A DNA stretch of 64,000 bases from Nibrella saemangeumensis (GTDB lineage: Bacteria; Bacteroidota; Bacteroidia; Cytophagales; Spirosomataceae). A program made the translations under genes and the position numbers. Where the stretch lies: positions 310,001-374,000 of the forward strand of contig NZ_BAABHD010000005.1 of NCBI RefSeq assembly GCF_039541915.1, read 5' to 3'. Positions 36,980-46,080 of this stretch are shown one piece after another. The notes beneath the pieces were generated by a model, which worked only from the letters and a program-made list of their open reading frames with translations, did no database searches and was not told where the DNA came from. Every line of letters starts with the position of its first letter. Position 1 is the stretch's first letter.

Positions 36980-37094
36980 GATTACCAGCCACTTAGCAGC
37001 AATGTTGAGTGGTTTTTTTATTGAGGTTGCAAAACATTTTTGGTGATTGCAGAAGTAGTGGAATTGGAAAGGTGTCAACCGCTCCACTGCAACA

Positions 37095-37138
37095 AAATAA
37101 AATGTTTTTCTGACAGTCATTTTTGTCACTTTCGTCAT
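37095..37138 (+). repeat. R1 repeat, copy A (half copy)
   Basis: The 44 bases beginning AAATAAAATGTTTTTC and ending GTCACTTTCGTCAT are identical to copy D at 45778-45821. It lies 70 bases upstream of the TIR gene; copy B lies just downstream of that gene in the same orientation. Confidence 0.85.
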
Positions 37139-37208
37139 TTTCTTATTGCTGTATAAGCACAGACGTCTAAATTAAGGGCTCGGTACTATCCCGATTCCCT
37201 TTGGCTGT

Positions 37209-37763
37209 ATGCAGTTAGACCCGCTGTTTTACCTACAAAATGTGAGCTTTGCACCTGAGAGAGTAGACCAGAGATTCCCTCATGCTCGCCGTATCTTAAC
37301 TGGCGGAGTTTTCATAAGCCACAGTGGCATTGATAGTATTTTTATTCAACGAAACATCATACAGGTGCTTAGTGACCGTTTTAACGATGGCATTTTCTTT
37401 CAGAACAAAGGATTTGGTGGCAGAGAAGAATATATACAGCTTGTACAAGCAGCCCTTCATTATTGTAATAAATTCATTCTTGTTCTCTCAAAGAACAGTA
37501 TCGGTAATCCTTGGGTGTATGCAGAGGTTGATTGGGTAATGGTACACCAAAGACCTATAATTTGCTGTCTAATGGATAGCTCCGACCCTGCTTTGCTACA
37601 TAGGCAACTTGCTGACTACTCATTAAACAGCTCGAACTACTTTAAAGCAGTTGACTTTCAGGAGGATATAGGACTAGCCCAAATCAGATTAGGAGCTTTT
37701 GTAGATGAACTGCTACAGAAACCTCCATCTTCTCGGACACCTGTGGATGGCACTGAAATCTAA
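37209..37763 (+). CDS. TIR-domain protein (putative NADase, defence effector)
   Basis: A 184-residue single-domain protein. The TIR domain covers about residues 31-150: GGVFISHSGIDSIF (box 1), a middle loop with FQNKGFGGREEY, and LVLSKNSIGNPWVYAEVDW, with Glu106 at the position of the catalytic Glu of TIR NADases. Bacterial TIRs usually deplete NAD+ or make cyclic ADP-ribose signals during phage infection. No sensor is fused. It is bracketed closely by two R1 repeats (37095 and 37798), as a self-contained unit. Confidence 0.88.
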   Translation: MQLDPLFYLQNVSFAPERVDQRFPHARRILTGGVFISHSGIDSIFIQRNIIQVLSDRFNDGIFFQNKGFGGREEYIQLVQAALHYCNKFILVLSKNSIGNPWVYAEVDWVMVHQRPIICCLMDSSDPALLHRQLADYSLNSSNYFKAVDFQEDIGLAQIRLGAFVDELLQKPPSSRTPVDGTEI

Positions 37764-37797
37764 GGTTTGAATAACATCAACTAAATTGCCTCAAGAA

Positions 37798-37838
37798 ATA
37801 AAGTGTTTTTAAAGCGTCATTTTTGTCACTTTCGTCAT
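37798..37838 (+). repeat. R1 repeat, copy B (half copy)
   Basis: ATAAAGTGTTTTTAAAGC followed by the R1 core TTTTGTCACTTTCGTCAT, in the same orientation as copy A. It starts 35 bases after the TIR stop. Confidence 0.8.
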
Positions 37839-38018
37839 CTTCCAGCTTAGACATTCTTCTATTGGTAGAGCTGGATTTAGGTAGTTAATAATCAGAAGGC
37901 GGTGAACTGGTCGGCTCAGGTGGATACGGTAGGTATGGTACACGCATCAGAGATGGATTCACTCGCTAACTACCAATGCGACAATAACCCGTTTGCTGTT
38001 CAGAATCGGAAGGAGAAT

Positions 38019-38213
38019 ATGGCACTAACCAAGCCGTGTCCAACCTGCCCATGGCAGGAAATCAAAAAAACGCGCTCAACCGCCGTAATAGTCCCAGAGC
38101 CGAGTCCAGATAACCCGGTATCGAGTGACATAGGAGAAAAAGACAACCATGCCCCACCTGTGGCGATTAAGGCAGAACGTTATCATAAAGACATTGAGGA
38201 TACTATCAGTTAG
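38019..38213 (+). CDS. small CPTCPW-motif protein (DUF6283-like)
   Basis: The ATG at 38019 gives 64 residues starting MALTKPCPTCPWQEIKK. A longer frame starts at a GTG at 37902 but adds an unlikely tail. The CxxCPW motif near the N-terminus matches the small DUF6283 proteins of phages and plasmids, whose cysteines probably bind a metal. The rest is Pro/Ser-rich and may be truncated. It ends before a strong terminator. Function unknown. Confidence 0.45.
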   Translation: MALTKPCPTCPWQEIKKTRSTAVIVPEPSPDNPVSSDIGEKDNHAPPVAIKAERYHKDIEDTIS

Positions 38214-38253
38214 TAAGCGCAGAACGACTAATACTACTAGATACTGACTCAAT

Positions 38254-38289
38254 AAAAAAGCTCCGGTTAAAAAGCACCGGAGCTTTTTT
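38254..38289. terminator. hairpin terminator
   Basis: AAAAAAGCTCCGGT and ACCGGAGCTTTTTT form a 14-bp stem with an 8-base loop. It lies after the gene ending at 38213. The remainder of the gap to 38497 is AT-rich with one possible promoter box. Confidence 0.88.
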
Positions 38290-38400
38290 CACTAAATTGC
38301 GATTTTAGTTTTTGTCCAATAAAGAGCTGCATGCAATCTTCCGCGACCAGAGTATCGATGTATACTATTAATCGAATTTAAACTAACACGCGGGTTCGAC

Positions 38401-38408
38401 TAATTTTG
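38401..38408 (+). promoter_or_regulatory. Bacteroidota -7 box TAATTTTG
   Basis: An exact TAnnTTTG match 90 bases upstream of the SIR2-like gene, the first gene after the terminator at 38254. No clear -33 box. Confidence 0.35.
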
Positions 38409-38497
38409 ACTTAAAGATCTATCTACCAGCTAGATATAGAACCCTTAAGAAAACAAAACCATTTATCGCAGTATAATTACAAACAGCAAACTAACTG

Positions 38498-39535
38498 ATG
38501 ACGAGGGAAGAAGAAATCATCAAGGTTCATGGGAATGGAACACATGTAGTTATATTAGGAGCCGGAGCATCTTATGCCTCTACTCTTAGGAACCCTGAAA
38601 AGAACGGCAAGAAACTTCCTCTAATGAGAAATATTGTCGATATAGTAGGGTTACAAGATATTGTCAAAGAGCTACCGGAAGATATAAGAGCTTTTAAGGA
38701 AGACTTTGAGAAGCTTTACAGTAGTTTATGTAAACAAGGAAAGTATTCTTGGGCTACAACGGAGATTGAATTGCGAATTTACAATTACTTTAAAGAACTG
38801 GAATTACCTGATGAACCGACTATATATGATTATTTGGTCTTATCACTTAGACGTGGAAAGGATGTAATTGCCACTTTTAACTGGGATCCATTTCTATATC
38901 AAGCATATGTTAGAAATAGTGAGCTTGTTGATAGCCCCGGAATTCTTTTTCTACATGGAACGGTGGCATTAGGATATGACGCAGAAGAAGGGAGAGCTGG
39001 GCCAGTAGGCTATTTTTCAAAGAACACTTATAATGAATTTCTACCGATTAAACTTCTCTATCCGGTTGATAATAAAGACTACAATTCTGATCCATACATT
39101 AAAGGCCAATGGGACGGGCTTGCAAATAGGCTCAATGTAGCCGAACGTGTAACTATCTTTGGCTATAGTGCTCCTATTACTGATGTTGAAGCAATAGAGC
39201 TTCTACAAAAGGCTTGGGGTACACCAGAGCGAAGAAACATGGAGGAGTTTGAATTAATAGATATTCGTCCACAAGCTGAAGTCAGAAAATCTTGGAAAAC
39301 GTTTATACATTCGCATCATTACGGCTACGGAAATAATTTCTTTGAGAGCTCTCTTGCTAACCACCCCCGAAGAAGTGTCGAGAGTTATCACCATTGGGCA
39401 ATGCCACTTACTCCTAGTGAAGCATTTCAAGAGGGCAACCCTGTACCACAAAGTTTTAGACATTTACATGAAATGTGGGAATGGTATAGGCCATTAGTTG
39501 AAGCAGAAGATGAATTTTATAAGGCAAAGCCATGA
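38498..39535 (+). CDS. SIR2-like domain protein (putative NAD-dependent defence effector)
   Basis: A 345-residue protein with a SIR2-type Rossmann core: GAGASYAS at 21-28 (NAD-binding loop), TFNWDPFL with Asn128 and Asp130 (catalytic Asn/Asp region), FLHGT with His153 (proposed catalytic His), and FGYSAP near 232. It has no zinc-binding cysteine cluster, unlike protein deacetylase sirtuins. It fits the SIR2_2 type found in anti-phage systems such as Thoeris, DSR and Avs, where it destroys NAD+. The gene downstream (39678) encodes a winged-helix-like protein with a C-terminal membrane helix and may be its partner. Confidence 0.85.
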   Translation: MTREEEIIKVHGNGTHVVILGAGASYASTLRNPEKNGKKLPLMRNIVDIVGLQDIVKELPEDIRAFKEDFEKLYSSLCKQGKYSWATTEIELRIYNYFKELELPDEPTIYDYLVLSLRRGKDVIATFNWDPFLYQAYVRNSELVDSPGILFLHGTVALGYDAEEGRAGPVGYFSKNTYNEFLPIKLLYPVDNKDYNSDPYIKGQWDGLANRLNVAERVTIFGYSAPITDVEAIELLQKAWGTPERRNMEEFELIDIRPQAEVRKSWKTFIHSHHYGYGNNFFESSLANHPRRSVESYHHWAMPLTPSEAFQEGNPVPQSFRHLHEMWEWYRPLVEAEDEFYKAKP

Positions 39536-39677
39536 AGATTTAGGCAGTAGACGTGGGAAGCTCGTTGAACAATAATGAAGTAGTAGAATGTTATGATGAA
39601 AATTCAGCACAAGCAAACAGAGGAAATTAAGAGATGTTTCAAGACATACTTGGGAAACCTCACCTGAATATCAGAAT

Positions 39678-40337
39678 TTGAGAAGATTGTGGAAAGTCCT
39701 CGATGAAGGTGACCCTGTTACTTTGATTTGGATAGAAGATACAGGTGAGCACAAAGAATTAGGGCTATACGATAGAGACCATGCTATTCGCATGATTAAA
39801 AGGGATAGTACCAAGTGCTATATTAAAGAAGATGATAGTGAAAGCCAACCCACCATAGACAGAGAGTCTGAACTAATAAATCAAATCTTAAAGGACGGAC
39901 AAGAGCGATGGATAACACCTACTAGGTCTACTCCAAAGGATTATCAACAGGCTATTCAGAAAGCAAAGCGTTATGGATTACTCAAGGCCGTTAGTAAAGA
40001 CTCTTTTGAGGTAACGGAAGAAGGACAAAAAGCTTTTGACTTAGGTGGTTTTGATAGATGGAAAGAGATTTGGGATCATAGTAGCCAGTCGCGCTACGAT
40101 TCAATAATTATCGGAGGCAATGTAGTAATCGGCAACAATAACTCAGATGTGACTCAAGGACACAATTTAAGTAAGTCATCTCCAATAAACACAGTTACAC
40201 AACAATCCCAACACAGCGAAAAGTCGATCAAAAAGTCAGAGCACAGTGCTTGGGATAAGATTAAGTACATTTCAGTGATTGTTGGTGGATTAAGTGCCTT
40301 AATTGTTGGTTTGGCTAAAGTGTTTGGCTGGTGGTAA
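39678..40337 (+). CDS. hypothetical protein with helix-turn-helix-like core and C-terminal membrane anchor
   Basis: The frame is taken from TTG at 39678; it is open back to a TGA near 39600 with no ATG, so the true 5' end is uncertain. The 219-residue product has an N-terminal mixed region, a possible winged-helix segment (about 75-125, DYQQAIQKAKRYGLLKAV then EVTEEGQKAF), and a polar linker with IIIGGNVVIGNNNSD. A strong C-terminal membrane helix (ISVIVGGLSALIVGLAKVF) follows. It is 142 bases after the SIR2-like gene. Membrane-tailed partners are common in effector pairs; function is inferred only from context. Confidence 0.6.
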   Translation: MRRLWKVLDEGDPVTLIWIEDTGEHKELGLYDRDHAIRMIKRDSTKCYIKEDDSESQPTIDRESELINQILKDGQERWITPTRSTPKDYQQAIQKAKRYGLLKAVSKDSFEVTEEGQKAFDLGGFDRWKEIWDHSSQSRYDSIIIGGNVVIGNNNSDVTQGHNLSKSSPINTVTQQSQHSEKSIKKSEHSAWDKIKYISVIVGGLSALIVGLAKVFGWW

Positions 40338-40412
40338 TCAAAAATTTATACTTTAGAAGACAGCTAGCTAATTCGGTCATTTAGAATTATAGATTAACTT
40401 TAAAATACTATT

Positions 40413-41072
40413 ATGAAAATTTCAGTTCAGGGCAGCAATGATTCTCATAATGTACAATTTTATTTAACAGAATTGCCAGATAGATGTCCCTATTGCCATA
40501 AATCTATCAGGCCAACGCCTTTATATGGATTTCTTTATAACCAAAGATGGGCAGTTTTGATGAATTGTCCAGACAAGGACTGCCGTGAATCATTTATTGC
40601 TTACTACCGCTCACTAGGGAACCAATTTACAGAGTATGAATTTCTAACAACTGTAGGTAAACTTCGAGGGCGAGATTTTTCTGATGAAATTGCAAAAATT
40701 TCTTCAGGCTTTATAAAAATATATAATGAAGCCTACGCTGCCGAACAACAGGGCCTTACTGAGATTTGTGGTGTAGGATATAGAAAGGCTTTAGAATTCT
40801 TGATAAAAGATTATGCGATAAAAAAGCATCCAACCGAAAAAGATAAAATAGAAAAAAAGCTGCTTGCTCCATGTATAGGTGATTATGTTAGTGATGATAG
40901 GATAAAGTCAGTAGCTAAACGCGCAGTATGGTTAGGAAATGATGAGACGCACTATATTAGAAAATGGGAAGGCAAGAATATAGCTGACCTTAAGAAGCTT
41001 ATCGACTTAACCCTTCATTGGATTGAAGCAGAAGTGTTAACTGAGTCATTCTCTGACGAAATGCCTGATTGA
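40413..41072 (+). CDS. DUF4145-domain protein with N-terminal zinc-ribbon
   Basis: A 219-residue protein. A zinc-ribbon (CPYCHKS, then NCPDKDC) occupies about residues 25-60. A helical DUF4145 domain (about 100-210) follows, with GVGYRKALEFLIKDYA and LGNDETHY. DUF4145 often accompanies restriction and other defence genes, and it is also seen alone. It is 75 bases after the membrane-tailed protein, in the same direction, so it may belong to that operon. Confidence 0.8.
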   Translation: MKISVQGSNDSHNVQFYLTELPDRCPYCHKSIRPTPLYGFLYNQRWAVLMNCPDKDCRESFIAYYRSLGNQFTEYEFLTTVGKLRGRDFSDEIAKISSGFIKIYNEAYAAEQQGLTEICGVGYRKALEFLIKDYAIKKHPTEKDKIEKKLLAPCIGDYVSDDRIKSVAKRAVWLGNDETHYIRKWEGKNIADLKKLIDLTLHWIEAEVLTESFSDEMPD

Positions 41073-41480
41073 CATTTTCCTGTTGCAAGAGCTTTTAGCT
41101 TGCCTCTTGAGATTGCCACATTCTTAATGTAACAAATAAGCGAGTTTTGTGCCCTCCCACTGTAGAACCCGCTTTCACTTTAGCTAAGAGGTCAATGCAA
41201 AGGTGATTTTTCTATTCGCTATATTACTCTCGTATATAGTTAAGTGAGAGCGAACAAAGAAGCTTATTGAGTGAATTATCACAGTAGTTATTTTGCGCTT
41301 AATCTCATAAATAAGTAAAAACTGCCTCCTTCCACCCTGTAAATAGAACCACTGACAAATACTCTACCTCACTATCTTCATGTGTTGTGAAAAAAAAAGT
41401 CTGCGCCAGCAATCGTAATTACTATAAATTAAACTTTATCACTTTGAGGTGAGTTTCCTTTAAACCTTCATGCTTTCGAT

Positions 41481-41511
41481 TCAAAAAAGGAAATAACCAA
41501 ATATGGGACCC
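41481..41511 (+). repeat. R2 repeat, copy 1
   Basis: TCAAAAAAGGAAATAACC followed by AAATATGGGACCC matches R2 copies 2-5 with a few changes. Similarity continues weakly to a CCCCCTACC block at about 41540-41550. Confidence 0.75.
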
Positions 41512-41592
41512 TTATTTTCATATTTCACCATTACGCTATACCCCCTACCTCTCCTTAGATACTAACAGTAAGTTCTAACCTGCACAGATATA

Positions 41593-41711
41593 AATTTTTT
41601 TGGAAGGATCACTTTCGTCATTATCATCATTTATGTAGACAGTGACTCGTGGGAAGCAGAAAGTGAAAAATGACAAAAGTGACGAAAATGATGCATGTAA
41701 AAAACTTTTTT
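41593..41711. repeat. R1 repeat, copy C (full inverted repeat)
   Basis: The left arm (41595-41635) contains GATCACTTTCGTCATTATCA and is preceded by T7. The right arm (41666-41706) contains AAAAGTGACGAAAATGATGC followed by A6. The arms pair imperfectly around about 30 bases. A flank GTTGAAGTC-AGTGTCGGAC after the right arm is also present after copy F. Confidence 0.8.
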
Positions 41712-41840
41712 GTTGAAGTCAGTGTCGGACTATCTGACTTTTTTGTAATTCTACTACTACATGTATTCAGTATTTAGCTCCCCGACTAGAGTTATAACTA
41801 CGTATTTAAAAGTCTTCTGCCCCAATCTACGGCTCGCCTG

Positions 41841-43178
41841 CTAATCGGTGTTTTGGCTCATAAACGCTGTATTCAACTGTTGCTTGACTTGGTGAATCAT
41901 CTCCTCCCGGCTGTTGCCGGTAATATCTATTTCCACTGCCCGCAAGTTAAGAGCCTTTATGTTTAGCAGATCTGAACTTACCGTAAATCTGGCCGGTGGA
42001 GAAGGTACCTTTCCATAGGCACAGGGGTACAGCAGTAACACCTGATCAGTTGCTCGGCGTAGCGAATAGCTGACCATCTGGTACAGGTCCGTCTGGCTGA
42101 TGCCTTGTTTAGCATCGTTTGAGCTTTGATCTCTTCGTTTGTATTTGGTGTCCACAATCATTTGTTTTCGGGTATTCCGTTGAGTCAGCAGCAGGTCGTT
42201 TCTGATTTGGAAAACCCGTTGATCCGTCAGCCAGTCCTTGGCCTGTGATTGGACGATAAACCTGTCGCTGAAGTGCATCTGGCTTACTCCGGCTATAAAG
42301 TCCTCAAAGACGTATTCCATTGGCAGAAGAAAACAGAAATGCCGTTGGTGTGCTTCTTGTCGGTTGAGGTAACTGTCCGCCAGAAAAAAACGGCACATAT
42401 CCAGACAAATCTCATATTCAGCGTAAAAACGGCTCAGGTGAATCCTGTCACAATCACGGGCGTTTACCGGTACATCATCCACTTCATCAAGGGCAAACAG
42501 AATTTTCTCCAGCCAGCGGTAGGTATCAGGAAACCGGCATAATCCGCTTAACCGACGGGTAACATATTTGATGATCTGGTTTAACCGGTTGTTGTACAAA
42601 AACGGTTCGTGGTCGCAAACAAGCTGCTGCCAATAACCCCGACTTAGGCTTTCCCGAATGTATTCCTGTGTGTTTAGCCGACCCCGCAGGTAAGGAAGCA
42701 CTTCGGTTGTTTCCTCATACTGATGGTAAGGCTGTGTTGTGACCAGCGAATAGGCATCACGAGCGAAGTAGCCAATTAACGCTTCCGGAAAGTCATCTAC
42801 CCGCTCCGCATCACTCAGGAGATCAGTAAAGGGAAACCGGATGTTACGGCAATAATGAAGCCACCATAGCAGGTGCCGAAAAGCCTCATCAGCCTGATCT
42901 ACGTTAAACAGCTTGGGCAGAATTTCAATGGTGATCCCTTCGTACCGGATAAAGCCAATGTATTTACCAGCTTTCAACCGGGGACCACATTCCTTTCCGG
43001 CATATTCAAATGTCACAAACGGCTGGTGCAAAGACTTAGCTTGGTCCTCTGGTCCTTCATTAAAAACAAAGCGACTTTGCCAAACTCCATTCAGATACTG
43101 TTGTAGCCCCGCCACATCGAAATCCGGTGGCAGGGGCTGACCAGCCGTTTGATGTTCAATCAATCTATAGCTCGTCAT
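41841..43178 (-). CDS. mcrC: McrC-type nuclease subunit of a McrBC restriction system
   Basis: A 445-residue protein of the McrBC/McrC family. An N-terminal domain (about 1-180, with GFIRYEGITIEILPKLF) contacts McrB. A C-terminal PD-(D/E)xK nuclease (about 300-430) has NDLLL, then IVDTKYKR, as the Asp and Asp-x-Lys core. McrBC cleaves DNA with modified cytosines after GTP-driven translocation. Its ATG overlaps the mcrB stop by 14 bases. Confidence 0.9.
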   Translation of the reverse strand: MTSYRLIEHQTAGQPLPPDFDVAGLQQYLNGVWQSRFVFNEGPEDQAKSLHQPFVTFEYAGKECGPRLKAGKYIGFIRYEGITIEILPKLFNVDQADEAFRHLLWWLHYCRNIRFPFTDLLSDAERVDDFPEALIGYFARDAYSLVTTQPYHQYEETTEVLPYLRGRLNTQEYIRESLSRGYWQQLVCDHEPFLYNNRLNQIIKYVTRRLSGLCRFPDTYRWLEKILFALDEVDDVPVNARDCDRIHLSRFYAEYEICLDMCRFFLADSYLNRQEAHQRHFCFLLPMEYVFEDFIAGVSQMHFSDRFIVQSQAKDWLTDQRVFQIRNDLLLTQRNTRKQMIVDTKYKRRDQSSNDAKQGISQTDLYQMVSYSLRRATDQVLLLYPCAYGKVPSPPARFTVSSDLLNIKALNLRAVEIDITGNSREEMIHQVKQQLNTAFMSQNTD

Positions 43179-45474
43179 GGGTAACTTCCAGTTGGAAGGT
43201 GTACTCGTTCTTTCGGGTAGGAATACCTGATTCAGCTAATAAGGATGCCACCAGATCTGTCCTGCCGCTGAAGTACTCCATCAATAGGGGAATCACCCGA
43301 TTCTGAAAGACTGATTTGAGCTGACCATTCTGCTTGCCGATGAAGTAAGCATGACCAATCAGGAAATCCGCCGACTGTTTATGCTTATGGATAGCTTCAT
43401 TCAGCTTTTGCAGTAGAATTGCTACAGCTTGATCCATACCGGGTATATCGTACTGGGGATACTTGCCAATGAACTCAAACCGACGGCGAAGGGCAATATC
43501 CAGCAAGGCCAACGATTTATCGGCCGTATTCATGGTACCTATGATATAGAGATTGGGCGGCACTGCGAACTGTTCACCGGAAGGCAGTGTTAACCGAATC
43601 TCGTTTTCAGCTCCTAACCGTTTGTCTTCCTCCAGCAGCGTGATCAGTTCGCCAAACACGCGTGACATATTGGCGCGGTTTACTTCGTCAATAACCAGTA
43701 CGTAGTTTTTAGGTAATACCGTACTCCGGCTACCATCAAGTTTTCCGCGTTCTTGTAACAGAGTTATGATTGGGCCATAGTAAGTTCGCATACCACCAGA
43801 CTGCATCTCTACTGTACCCTCATACAGGTCTCTCAAAGTAGGAATTGTAAGCATATGTCCTTCATCCCCTCCGGATTTCTTAATACGAATCCTTTGACCC
43901 TCAATCCTTATCAGCGTATAGGAGATACCTGATGGCATAGGAATAGGTACAGGTTGATTATGATCGACAAGCGGTTGAATTAGTTCTTCCAGCACCTCTT
44001 CAAAAGGCCGTAAATTCAACATAGAGCTGTTTGACCCGCTGGCCTGAAAGTTCTGTCCAGCTCGTTTGGCAATCCGATAAAAAATACCCTCGTGCCGACT
44101 AAACCGAAGCCCCGAACCAGTATCATCCAGATCGGGTTTTATACCCACCACGAAATCTTCATACGTATAGTTCTGGTGGAAAGTGATGAACTCGATCTGA
44201 TCGCCGAGTAGGACATCGAAACGGGTTTTGCTATCCTGATGACTTTTACCTCTTACGCCATCTACAATCTGAACAGCGAGATCAACAGTGCTGTATGTCT
44301 TGCCGGTACCCGGTGGGCCGTAAAGAATAATATTTTTGGGGTAAATCGGTGCGGGGGTCATTGGAGCGGTCTGTAGTTCGTCTATAACACCTTCTTCCAC
44401 AAGACCCCGTTGCTTGAAGAGGGGGAGGTATTGTGGATACTTTTCAACGTATTGTTGAAGAATCTGAGGCCCAACGTTAGTATACGCGAACTTGTCTGGT
44501 GCAAATAACGTAGGCTGGTCCGGAAATAGATTGGATGTATATGTCCATGCTTGATCTGCTAACCATTCCACTGGTCTGATATGTGGGATCGGTTCGTTTG
44601 ACCGAAATTGGTAATTATCCGTAAATACCCCAATAGCCGTAATTTCGTTACGGCCTCTGCTTGCAAACACCACATCACCATTCAAAGCATCTCTGAAATA
44701 AAGGGAATTCCGAAGGTTGGCGAATTTATTTTTGGAGTCGCCCAGATGAAGTTCCAGTTCTTTCAGTGAGTTAAACGGTTTAAGGGACCCCGGATAAGTA
44801 TGGCTAATGGGGAAACCTATTATCGTTTTTGTTCCTGATTTTGGCAAAAACTCATTCAGAAGTTCCGAGTCATACTTCCAGTAATATCTGGATTTATATG
44901 GTATCTCCAGAGTAGATCTACCCTGTATCTTACCAGTACCATTTTCTGTAATATATGCCAGATTACGCTCAAGACTATTTTCCGAAATAAAGAAGGTATA
45001 TTCCTCTCCATGCCTTCGAATAATCTCATCAATCACCGGCTTTTCATTGGAAAGAAAGTGCAGCAGGCTTTCCCGCCAATCCGGAAGATCATAATAATAT
45101 TTGAACCGTTTTGGTCTAGACTCCGTAAATAAACGTGACCCCAGCTGCTGAATAATCTCTTCATAGACCGGCCAGCAGGCAGTTAAATCCGGGTCATCAA
45201 AGGCAATCGACAGGCAAACACGTTTGATCTGGTCTTGTTGCTTATTATACTCGAATTGTATACCAATGCTTCTGGTCTTTTTTCTACCGTTGTGAGGAGC
45301 ATACATTCCTACGAAAATATAGCGATCCGAATCTCCCGTGAACAGGAATTCAGTTCTGGGACGCTCGCGGTGCTCTTTTTCCCGGAGAGCATAAGTTATG
45401 TTTTCATCGGGGTGTGCTTGTCGGTATTTCTCCAGAAAATCGAAAATCTGACGGTGGTAATCAGCAATAGGCAT
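43165..45474 (-). CDS. mcrB: McrB-type GTPase subunit of a McrBC restriction system
   Basis: A 769-residue protein. A variable N-terminal recognition region (about 1-330) is followed by an AAA+ GTPase domain with Walker A GPPGTGKTYST (about 384), Walker B-like VIDEVNRANMSRVFGEL (about 593), and the McrB signature TMNTADKS (about 645) followed by the arginine-finger RRRFEF. The N-terminal half is not an obvious DUF3578 and may read a different modified base or DNA structure. It is the upstream gene of the pair with mcrC. R2 copy 2 lies 220 bases upstream of the start. Confidence 0.92.
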   Translation of the reverse strand: MPIADYHRQIFDFLEKYRQAHPDENITYALREKEHRERPRTEFLFTGDSDRYIFVGMYAPHNGRKKTRSIGIQFEYNKQQDQIKRVCLSIAFDDPDLTACWPVYEEIIQQLGSRLFTESRPKRFKYYYDLPDWRESLLHFLSNEKPVIDEIIRRHGEEYTFFISENSLERNLAYITENGTGKIQGRSTLEIPYKSRYYWKYDSELLNEFLPKSGTKTIIGFPISHTYPGSLKPFNSLKELELHLGDSKNKFANLRNSLYFRDALNGDVVFASRGRNEITAIGVFTDNYQFRSNEPIPHIRPVEWLADQAWTYTSNLFPDQPTLFAPDKFAYTNVGPQILQQYVEKYPQYLPLFKQRGLVEEGVIDELQTAPMTPAPIYPKNIILYGPPGTGKTYSTVDLAVQIVDGVRGKSHQDSKTRFDVLLGDQIEFITFHQNYTYEDFVVGIKPDLDDTGSGLRFSRHEGIFYRIAKRAGQNFQASGSNSSMLNLRPFEEVLEELIQPLVDHNQPVPIPMPSGISYTLIRIEGQRIRIKKSGGDEGHMLTIPTLRDLYEGTVEMQSGGMRTYYGPIITLLQERGKLDGSRSTVLPKNYVLVIDEVNRANMSRVFGELITLLEEDKRLGAENEIRLTLPSGEQFAVPPNLYIIGTMNTADKSLALLDIALRRRFEFIGKYPQYDIPGMDQAVAILLQKLNEAIHKHKQSADFLIGHAYFIGKQNGQLKSVFQNRVIPLLMEYFSGRTDLVASLLAESGIPTRKNEYTFQLEVTHDEL

Positions 45475-45694
45475 ATTTCTATCAGGGAAAAGCAGTAAAG
45501 TACAAACAGAAGCTAGATTAAAGAAAATTGTTGATTAAGCGGTAATTCTTACCCGGAGCTTTTTGCTGCCTTAACTGACGTGTCCTAACTCCCGTGTCAG
45601 CAAAAGGTTAAAAATGAGTATCCTGCCCTGCTTCTGATTACTGTACAGCCAATGCTGGGGGTTGGCCAAATTTACAAGCACTCAGAACGGGCTT

Positions 45695-45730
45695 CAAAAT
45701 TAGAACAGGAATAAACCAAATATGGAAACC
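45695..45730 (+). repeat. R2 repeat, copy 2
   Basis: Core AGGAATAAACCAAATATGG, preceded by CAAAAT. It lies about 220 bases upstream of the mcrB start, in the opposite orientation to that gene. Confidence 0.8.
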
Positions 45731-45777
45731 TAATTTTGAATTGTAGGACTGATTAAAACTTATAGCATGTAGTACAG

Positions 45778-45821
45778 AAATAAAATGTTTTTCTGACAGT
45801 CATTTTTGTCACTTTCGTCAT
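45778..45821 (+). repeat. R1 repeat, copy D (half copy, identical to A)
   Basis: 44 bases identical to copy A, in the same orientation, 8.7 kb to its right. It lies between the McrBC module and the HEPN-motif gene. Confidence 0.88.
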
Positions 45822-46080
45822 GGCTCAGTAGTTGACCACTAAAAGCAGTATGAGCATGGGGTTACCTGATGGTGTAAACCTGAGTGAGTTGAATAAAGCC
45901 AACGTATTGAATGACTCCGCTTGGCTAGTATCATAAAACTCCGTTTAAGAGTCGGCACATTGCGGTGCCGAAGCAACTTTGATTAGGATGAACATCAAAG
46001 TTTAATATGTTCATATGAGTTTTACAAATGAAGAAACAGCGTTAAGAGTATATCATTTACCTTGATTTACCATGATTTTT

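Larger units (their letters stand above)
41073..41840. other. non-coding gap with R2 copy 1 and R1 copy C
   Basis: 768 bases between convergent genes. No credible gene was seen. It holds R2 copy 1 (41481) and the full inverted R1 copy C (41593-41711); the rest is AT-rich. Confidence 0.6.
45475..46080. other. non-coding gap with R2 copy 2 and R1 copy D
   Basis: 606 bases without a credible gene. It contains R2 copy 2 (45695-45730) and the half R1 copy D (45778-45821), 47 bases apart. Confidence 0.6.
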
